Below the pieces are notes generated by a model. It was given only the letters and a program-made list of their open reading frames with translations. It ran no database searches and was not told the origin of the DNA. 10,389 bases of DNA, taken from assembly GCA_018398765.1 (NCBI GenBank), contig JAHBMJ010000773.1, positions 30,159-40,547 on the forward strand, read 5' to 3'. The stretch is from Chromera velia. Its lineage: Eukaryota > Sar > Chromeraceae. Below are positions 10,201 to 10,389 of the stretch, one piece after another. Numbering within the stretch: position 1 is the first letter of the stretch; every line of letters begins with the position of its first letter. Made by a program: the position numbers and the translations under genes.

Positions 10201-10302
10201 ACCCCGCCTCCGGAGGAAGACGGAGGCTCAGAGCGGGAAAAGAGGACGCTCAGAGACAGAGCCTCCATCCACAGGGTCTCCGTACACGCCAATGTCAGTT
10301 GA
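143..10302 (+). CDS. Multi-exon gene (both ends missing): RCC1-EGF-HYR-Cys-repeat multi-pass membrane protein
   Basis: Exons, as I assign them: 143-289, 355-984, 1735-1860, 2253-2597, 2869-3166, 3488-3601, 3827-3976, 4259-4369, 4593-4694, 5180-5281, 5532-5630, 6046-6144, 6610-6708, 8097-8580, 9076-9264, 9494-9559, 9622-9962 and 10179-10299 (stop 10300-10302). From 465 to 10299 the joined exons give exactly 3,366 nt, 1,122 codons, with every junction phase-compatible. Domain order is RCC1 blades, EGF, HYR, HYR, nine Cys-rich units, a Cys-rich juxtamembrane block, then at least three hydrophobic helices. Many N-x-S/T sites lie before the first helix, as expected for a secreted-side region. The known families (RCC1, EGF, HYR) point to adhesion or ligand binding at the cell surface; the actual role is unknown. 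The first exon begins mid-blade, so the start lies upstream of the window. No exact family name can be given without a search; the Cys units resemble ephrin-receptor-like/GCC2-GCC3 modules. Confidence 0.85.
290..354 (+). other. Putative 65-nt intron (or frameshifted coding stretch)
   Basis: A GT at 290 (gtgtct) and an AG at 353-354 (aagccag) would remove 65 nt and switch from the 144 frame to the 356 frame. Removing it puts 52 codons between the Trp of the first blade (177) and the matching Cys of the next (398), a normal RCC1 spacing. The donor is weak (C at +5). The other reading is that this stretch is coding in the 290 frame (GVSGASLWDEHACLNP) after a one-base loss in the G run. An intron of 62 nt occurs elsewhere in this gene (9560-9621), so the small size is acceptable. 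Confidence 0.4.
355..984 (+). CDS. Exon: RCC1 blades two to five, with an apparent one-base frameshift near 464
   Basis: The frame of position 356 reads EVRHAVTASKRLYGCGTAG then FLFGNGSDS and VVSTPA, and meets TGA at 464-466. The frame of position 465 continues smoothly with EFPSNNTMDVCANGAG and further blades: GKVEGWG (Trp codon 549), GTIVAWGDNLDGQLGQG (Trp codon 723) and GAVGWGGDLFGQLCLG (Trp codon 909). Spacing between the blade marker residues is about 50, 58 and 62 codons, normal for RCC1. The base near 464 is therefore surplus to a continuous propeller. No AG downstream gives a sensible intron, since the only one (510) would cut the blade to 23 codons. It is a sequencing or assembly error, or a real lesion. 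The exon ends tcag|gtggga at 984, phase 1, joining the EGF exon. It carries N-x-T sites (NNT, NGT, NVT). Confidence 0.72.
985..1734 (+). other. Intron (750 nt, phase 1) with GA tract
   Basis: Bounded by gtggga (985) and ttctgcag (ending 1734). It contains the long purine tract at 1214-1373. The rest is unique sequence with scattered pyrimidine-rich stretches, for example 1519-1540 and 1680-1734. Short open frames in it, on either strand, are low-complexity products of the GA tract or of the flanking intron; none shows a domain, and none is needed to keep the phase from RCC1 to EGF. Confidence 0.75.
1214..1373 (+). repeat. Purine-only GA/GAAA/GGGA low-complexity tract
   Basis: About 160 nt are almost entirely A and G on the plus strand: first pure (GA)n to about 1261, then interspersed gaaa and ggga variants with a roughly 10-20 nt higher-order rhythm, ending at gacgatcg. 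The only pyrimidine near its start is in gacagcg. It lies inside an intron. The Arg/Glu- and Ser/Leu-rich open frames that cross it are artefacts of composition. Long homopurine-homopyrimidine tracts can form triplex DNA; that is general knowledge, not shown here. Confidence 0.95.
1735..1860 (+). CDS. Exon: EGF-like domain
   Basis: This 126-nt, 42-codon exon is symmetrical (phase 1 at both ends). It completes a split codon to Ala and reads ALEDSEC, THNC, FSNGTC, LGSFVC, AC, GFSGDGVDC. All six EGF cysteines are present, with spacing C-x6-C-x5-C-x8-C-x1-C-x11-C, and the GF-x-GDG turn before the last is typical. NGT is a potential glycosylation site. EGF modules are extracellular and disulphide-bonded, commonly in adhesion proteins. 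It is preceded by tctgcag and followed by gtcact, and it sits between the RCC1 propeller and the EGF-HYR exon. Confidence 0.9.
1861..2252 (+). other. Intron (392 nt, phase 1)
   Basis: Runs from gtcact to gaatgcag. It contains a (GT)n tract at about 1925-1947. It also holds a second copy of the 12-nt exon-intron junction gtggactgcggt (1851-1862, again at 1979-1990). That copy is followed by a better-looking donor (gtaggt), but an in-frame stop at about 1965 precludes its use with this exon. Nothing else coding is visible. Confidence 0.75.
2253..2597 (+). CDS. Exon: truncated cbEGF-like segment fused to HYR domain
   Basis: A 345-nt, 115-codon symmetrical phase 1 exon. It opens DDVNEC, a calcium-binding-EGF start, with further cysteines in LHTC, GTLC and TGSFFC. 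The last EGF loop is replaced directly by SVSCPPSF, the first strand of a HYR (hyalin repeat, immunoglobulin-like) domain. HYR features follow: HYWVFDTTDS, a linker, then NVTVSVTDSRGSPASC and WFSVKI, the standard final strands (V-T-D-x-x-G and C-x-F-x-V). The TDN and DNSG stretch usual in HYR is not obvious, so the domain is divergent. Potential N-glycosylation sites include NTT and NVT. HYR domains serve in extracellular adhesion. Ends cacag|gtccgt. Confidence 0.85.
2598..2868 (+). other. Intron (271 nt, phase 1)
   Basis: From gtccgt to gtctgcag. The last 35 nt are a CTGC-type tandem repeat (about 2835-2860) that serves as the pyrimidine tract. A decoy donor, caccaggtgagc, lies at about 2668 but is behind an in-frame TGA (2633-2635) and out of phase. 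Confidence 0.75.
2869..3166 (+). CDS. Exon: second HYR domain and start of the Cys-repeat region
   Basis: A 298-nt exon that enters in phase 1 and leaves in phase 2, so it is the adaptor between the phase 1 EGF/HYR block and the phase 2 repeat block. It reads DLEAPLLICPPSQQLT, PTVTDNVDHPAP, then VSSTDSAGNTGTC and TFSLRID. This is a full HYR match (D-x-x-A-P-x-x-x-C-P, T-V-T-D-N, T-D-x-A-G-N-x-x-x-C-x-F), much closer to the norm than the preceding one. The tail, DPCPWN and GGECDCV, gives the CxC that opens the repeat series. N-x-S sites occur at NIS and NSS. The donor is gt|gtcagt. Confidence 0.92.
3167..3487 (+). other. Intron (321 nt, phase 2)
   Basis: Begins gtcagtcgattg and ends tgtctgcag. 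The sequence is unique, with a pyrimidine-rich second half. Open frames here are short and show no domain. TGA occurs in frame 9 nt into the intron. Confidence 0.75.
3488..3601 (+). CDS. Exon: Cys-repeat unit R1
   Basis: A 114-nt phase 2 exon encoding 38 residues. It begins YPYYNDTTSGTL, then VCKLCPDNSARD, a Pro-Val-rich insert and GQCTCK. The four unit cysteines (C-x-x-C and C-x-C) are present, with NDT as a possible glycan site. Compared with the 33-residue core seen in R6-R8 it has about five extra residues before the last CxC. It is flanked by tctgcag and gtcagt. Confidence 0.85.
3602..3826 (+). other. Intron (225 nt, phase 2)
   Basis: From gtcagtcagagg to cttcctgcag. Pyrimidine-rich, with tttttctttgggtttttgcg and cttccttcctgcag tracts. 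No coding signal. Confidence 0.75.
3827..3976 (+). CDS. Exon: Cys-repeat unit R2 (long variant)
   Basis: A 150-nt phase 2 exon, 50 residues, the longest unit. It reads DPYFDTYFNESDPY, NLTCSLCVDNAKF, a basic insert (NENKRRKSTDTG) and GECECV. The PYF-D start, C-x-x-C and C-x-C are kept, while CP becomes CV and the NAxR stretch is replaced by the insert. NES and NLT are possible glycan sites. The donor gt|gtgagt is a good canonical match. Confidence 0.85.
3977..4258 (+). other. Intron (282 nt, phase 2) with CT and CTGC tracts
   Basis: From gtgagt to ccctgcag. Its last 75 nt are a (CT)n microsatellite (4184-4214) running straight into a (CTGC)n tetranucleotide repeat (about 4213-4243), which together make an extreme polypyrimidine tract next to the acceptor. 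Confidence 0.8.
4184..4243 (+). repeat. (CT)n followed by (CTGC)n microsatellite
   Basis: About 15 CT dinucleotides, then seven CTGC units, ending 15 nt before the splice acceptor of unit R3. The order CT, then CTGC, then CTGCAG suggests that the repeat has spread from the acceptor motif itself. Confidence 0.95.
4259..4369 (+). CDS. Exon: Cys-repeat unit R3 with displaced donor
   Basis: A 111-nt phase 2 exon, 37 residues: APYYPNSTSPSLEC, LLCPANSERN, STGCTCT, then four extra residues (KNAT). In the other units the donor follows the closing CxC by two bases. Here no GT exists at that point (tgcacaaa), and the exon runs 12 nt further to ac|gtcagt, keeping phase 2 and adding an N-A-T site. If not spliced, the frame meets TGA at 4382-4384. 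NST sites also occur. Confidence 0.82.
4370..4592 (+). other. Intron (223 nt, phase 2)
   Basis: Begins gtcagtcgatga, sharing its first ten bases with the intron at 3167. Ends in a (CTGT)n run (4571-4586) and tttgcag. Purine-rich in the first half (about 4380-4440). No coding signal. Confidence 0.75.
4593..4694 (+). CDS. Exon: Cys-repeat unit R4
   Basis: A 102-nt phase 2 exon, 34 residues: RPYYDDIQPDGSL, LCSLCPDNSQRN, ADTACECS. From here on the units approach one consensus (PYYDD, GSL, CxLCPxN, R-N, A-D-T-A-C-x-C). The donor is tc|gtacgt and the acceptor gtttgcag. Confidence 0.88.
4695..5179 (+). other. Intron (485 nt, phase 2)
   Basis: From gtacgtcgatca to gtttgttgcag. It contains a short (GATT)3-4 run near 4848-4863 and a GT-rich patch near 4821-4831; otherwise unique sequence. 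I see no remnant of a repeat exon and no RNA-gene signature. Confidence 0.75.
5180..5281 (+). CDS. Exon: Cys-repeat unit R5
   Basis: A 102-nt phase 2 exon, 34 residues: SPYYGETSSVGVL, TCLLCPSNAERN, SADTACVC plus a split codon that becomes Asn. Consensus cysteines and NAERN are intact; PYYDD is PYYGE and GSL is GVL. The donor aa|gtaagt is the best canonical match in the gene. Confidence 0.9.
5282..5531 (+). other. Intron (250 nt, phase 2)
   Basis: From gtaagtcc to tggatgtgtgcag. It has a purine-rich block at about 5405-5455 (gaagg repeats) and a weak pyrimidine tract before the acceptor. No coding signal. Confidence 0.75.
5532..5630 (+). CDS. Exon: Cys-repeat unit R6 (consensus length)
   Basis: A 99-nt phase 2 exon, 33 residues: YPYYDDYSSGSLIC, TLCPTNAERN, EDTACVCR. 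With R7 and R8 this defines the unit consensus. R6 and R7 share DDYSSGSL and CPTNAERN in protein, but their codons differ at many third positions (for example tcgtccggctct against tcttccggctct, and acgaacgccgag against acaaacgcggaa). The copies are therefore old and protein-constrained, not recent or collapsed assembly copies. The donor is cg|gtcaga. Confidence 0.92.
5631..6045 (+). other. Intron (415 nt, phase 2)
   Basis: From gtcaga to cttccttcag. Contains a CT-rich run with a (GT)n tract at about 5847-5865. A short stretch near 5908-5925 (gactgcgtctgcccggacag) resembles the 3' end of unit R6, but nothing upstream of it matches a unit. No other coding signal. Confidence 0.75.
6046..6144 (+). 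CDS. Exon: Cys-repeat unit R7
   Basis: A 99-nt phase 2 exon, 33 residues: SLFYDDYSSGSLVC, ELCPTNAERN, SADTACECR. The only core change is PYY to LFY. The acceptor is ttcag instead of the TGCAG seen at most other junctions, and the donor cg|gtaggc is weaker than most. In-frame TAG follows at once if it is not spliced. Confidence 0.9.
6145..6609 (+). other. Intron (465 nt, phase 2) with a 31-nt duplication
   Basis: From gtaggc to ctgcccacag. It holds two copies of a 31-nt segment (6299-6329 and 6375-6405), both containing agacgcacgtgg and ttgcgtctccc, 76 nt apart and matching at 27 of 31 positions. Otherwise unique, with a pyrimidine-rich end. No exon remnant. Confidence 0.75.
6299..6405 (+). 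repeat. Direct duplication of 31 nt, 76-nt period
   Basis: Copies at 6299-6329 and 6375-6405 share atagacgcacgtgg and ttgcgtctccc, with four mismatches between. The intervening sequence contains a shorter echo, catacagaatttccatacag. A local duplication inside an intron; no function is evident. Confidence 0.85.
6610..6708 (+). CDS. Exon: Cys-repeat unit R8
   Basis: A 99-nt phase 2 exon, 33 residues: SPYFDDLSSGSLVC, ELCPSNAQRD, LDQQCICV. It fits the consensus with conservative changes (PYF, NAQRD). The acceptor is cccacag and the donor gt|gtacgt. It is the last single-unit exon; the longest intron follows. Confidence 0.9.
6947..7049 (+). repeat. Direct duplication of 29 nt, 74-nt period
   Basis: Copies at 6947-6975 and 7021-7049 begin catgtcatctgctggtgg and end caagaacct, with a single A/G difference. 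Between them lies a 17-nt-period tandem of ttctgtatgaaaat (6985 and 7002). Just upstream of the minisatellite; no coding content. Confidence 0.88.
7175..7923 (+). repeat. Minisatellite: 14 units of 50 bp in four blocks with 14-bp spacers
   Basis: Each 50-bp unit starts gaattcattgtgtgatttcg, contains gcatacgcgtgg and ends aatgactgagac. Starts are at 7175, 7225, 7275, 7325, 7375, 7425 and 7475 (block of seven), 7546 and 7596 (two), 7660, 7710, 7760 and 7810 (four), and 7874 (one). Blocks are separated by the 14-nt element gaattcatctattg (7532, 7646, 7860). Units are nearly identical. Variants seen are gcaaacgcgt in the units at 7325 and 7596, gaattt at 7760, and a longer A-rich end (gaaaaaaaagat) in the unit at 7475. 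The period is not a multiple of three, so it cannot be a coding repeat, and it lies in an intron. There are no variable spacers, so it is not a CRISPR array. Confidence 0.97.
8097..8580 (+). CDS. Exon: degenerate ninth unit plus Cys-rich juxtamembrane ectodomain
   Basis: A 484-nt exon, phase 2 in and phase 0 out. It opens ANYYRDLEASKEAVICRSC, a diverged repeat unit (YY-x-D, C-x-x-C, N), and closes that unit with SGCWCG. Next come TDGACTDCPDHSSCAGG, a loop with NHT, then PVPHEGYAVV, LECPIKGSC, GG and MECTGGMQG. The order (C-x-x-C-P, P-x-P-x-x-GY, CP-x4-C-x-GG, C-x-x-G) continues into PLCDEC in the next exon. It is a pattern I associate with Cys-rich regions directly before the membrane bundle in protist surface proteins; that recognition is from memory and unsearched. 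The exon ends before gtacgt, in phase 0. Confidence 0.9.
8581..9075 (+). other. Intron (495 nt, phase 0) with CTGT repeats
   Basis: From gtacgt to cgacgtgcag. Two (TCTG)n tracts lie at 8601-8623 and 8669-8692, followed by an alternating purine-pyrimidine stretch (about 8723-8795) rich in gtatgcctgt and tgcatgcatg. A pseudo donor (gtaagt, 8734) and a pseudo acceptor (ttgtgcag, ending about 8757) occur but define no coding exon. Confidence 0.75.
8601..8692 (+). repeat. Two (TCTG)n tetranucleotide tracts
   Basis: Tracts of about six units each at 8601-8623 and 8669-8692, separated by 45 nt of unrelated sequence. They produce the Asp-Arg-Gln-Thr and Ser-Val-Cys-Leu periodic frames on the two strands, which are artefacts. 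Confidence 0.95.
9076..9264 (+). CDS. Exon: last extracellular Cys cluster and first transmembrane helix
   Basis: A 189-nt, 63-codon phase 0 exon. PLCDECSQNY, then STCTACRA, completes the Cys cluster begun in the previous exon (G-x-LC-x-x-C, C-x-x-C). Next is a 27-residue hydrophobic helix at 9148-9228 (starting STVLWVVSFVAV), then a polar tail with DPETGTQSHK. A Cys-rich secreted side followed by one strong helix gives N-outside topology. The 3' boundary is aag|gcaagt, a GC donor: the only GT nearby (9269) would leave phase 1 and run into a stop in the next exon. If unspliced, the frame ends with TGA at 9409-9411. Confidence 0.88.
9265..9493 (+). other. GC-AG intron (229 nt, phase 0)
   Basis: Starts gcaagt after an AAG codon, matching the well-known GC-donor consensus AG|GCAAGT, and ends cccttcag. 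An alternative acceptor, gccag at about 9363-9367, would add a segment that hits TGA after nine codons in the required phase. It is therefore disfavoured, or would yield a truncated soluble-tail isoform. Confidence 0.75.
9494..9559 (+). CDS. Exon: 22-codon Cys-containing segment after the first helix
   Basis: A 66-nt phase 0 micro-exon reading CKRSFCGFHAPC then FEFEKETEST. Three cysteines and a histidine lie within 12 residues, directly after the first membrane helix, so it is predicted on the cytosolic side; metal binding is possible but not shown. It is flanked by cccttcag and by a canonical gtgagt. Its reading frame depends on the GC donor upstream; the phase 0 join to VLLKILLNFL downstream is clean. 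Confidence 0.75.
9560..9621 (+). other. Short intron (62 nt, phase 0)
   Basis: From gtgagt to caacctgcag. The shortest confident intron in the gene, with a pyrimidine patch (ttcttttccctcccg) in the middle. It shows that about 60-nt introns are tolerated, which supports the possible 65-nt intron at 290-354. Confidence 0.85.
9622..9962 (+). CDS. Exon: two further hydrophobic helices
   Basis: A 341-nt exon, phase 0 in and phase 2 out. The first hydrophobic stretch is VLLKILLNFLNTIPLLGSF (9622-9678); the second is LPLVLYLLDLILAFAIVFGY (9901-9960). Between them are an acidic, likely soluble loop (VQYEDLEKEV) and a segment with IPSIKSFLSVSCLVD. The KILLNFL start and an FLSVSCL-like motif before the next helix recall the membrane bundles of large Cys-rich protist surface proteins; this is recognition, not a search result. 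The donor ag|gtgggt is followed in frame by RWVSRE and a stop at 10003-10005 if unspliced. Confidence 0.85.
9963..10178 (+). other. Intron (216 nt, phase 2)
   Basis: From gtgggt to tcactgcag. The first third is purine-rich, and the end is a weak pyrimidine tract. No coding signal beyond a short Arg/Lys-rich read-through. Confidence 0.7.
10179..10302 (+). CDS. Exon: charged cytosolic segment; end of gene or donor at 10294
   Basis: It completes the split Arg codon and reads LFNRKDLTPPPEEDGG, SEREKRTLRDRAS, IHRVSVHANVS and TGA (10300-10302). It is strongly charged and follows a helix, so it is cytosolic or a loop. The sequence aat|gtcagt at 10294 exactly matches the donor hexamer used at 3167, 3602 and 4370, and would end the exon in phase 0 at 10293. 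In that case the stop is intronic and more helices follow outside the window. I favour the donor, because only three helices are present so far and no poly(A) or 3' UTR features are visible. Confidence 0.7.
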
Positions 10303-10389
10303 GTCAATCAGTCAGTCAGTGAGTCAGTCACTCAGTCAGTCAATCACATACTTGGGTGTGTGTGTGTGTGTGTGTGGGGCGGGGGGGGT
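10294..10389 (+). repeat. AGTC-type, GT and G-rich simple repeats at the window end
   Basis: A degenerate (AGTC)n run (about 10305-10342) is followed by (GT)n at 10356-10376 and a G-rich end. It lies after the last coding exon and is probably the start of an intron, or else 3' flank. The opening of the window likewise is a C run with (GT)n. Confidence 0.9.

Noticed and set aside
1-10389. Bacterial or viral operon
   Set aside because: No ribosome-binding sites or long open frames; split codons at GT-AG junctions and EGF/HYR/RCC1 modules show a spliced eukaryotic gene.

Overview
The window looks like nuclear DNA from a protist, not a prokaryote. No long uninterrupted gene is present. Instead, short plus-strand open stretches are each bounded by splice-like GT (once GC) and AG dinucleotides, and they join in frame across 15 introns from position 465 to 10299. 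Extracellular Cys-rich modules, HYR and EGF domains, RCC1 blades, long CTGN/GT/GA simple repeats and introns of roughly 60-1,400 nt together recall chromerid algae (Chromera velia-like alveolates). That lineage call is an inference from style; I cannot search a database.

Essentially the whole window is one gene on the plus strand, cut at both ends. In order it holds: the tail of an intron (1-142); RCC1/BLIP-II-type beta-propeller blades (143-984), whose reading frame is disturbed in two places; one EGF-like domain (1735-1860); a truncated calcium-binding-EGF-like segment fused to a HYR domain (2253-2597); a second HYR domain (2869-3166); eight tandem exons (3488-6708), each coding one 33-50-residue unit with a PYYDD/SGSL/CxLCPxNAxR pattern and a closing CxC; a long exon with a ninth degenerate unit and more Cys-rich ectodomain (8097-8580); a first transmembrane helix (exon 9076-9264); a 22-codon Cys-containing exon (9494-9559); an exon with two more hydrophobic helices (9622-9962); and a charged segment (10179-10299) that ends either at a TGA or at a further splice donor.

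The predicted product is a modular type of cell-surface protein: a large secreted-side region of RCC1 propeller, EGF, HYR and Cys-rich stalk, followed by a multi-helix membrane region. Intron phases follow the domains: phase 1 around EGF/HYR, phase 2 around every Cys-repeat unit, phase 0 through the membrane section. This is the signature of growth by exon duplication.

The introns hold most of the other structure: a 50-bp EcoRI-containing minisatellite with a 14-bp spacer (7175-7923), a 160-nt pure GA tract (1214-1373), CTGC/CTGT/CT repeats that double as polypyrimidine tracts, and several local duplications. I see no RNA gene, transposon, CRISPR array or second protein gene.
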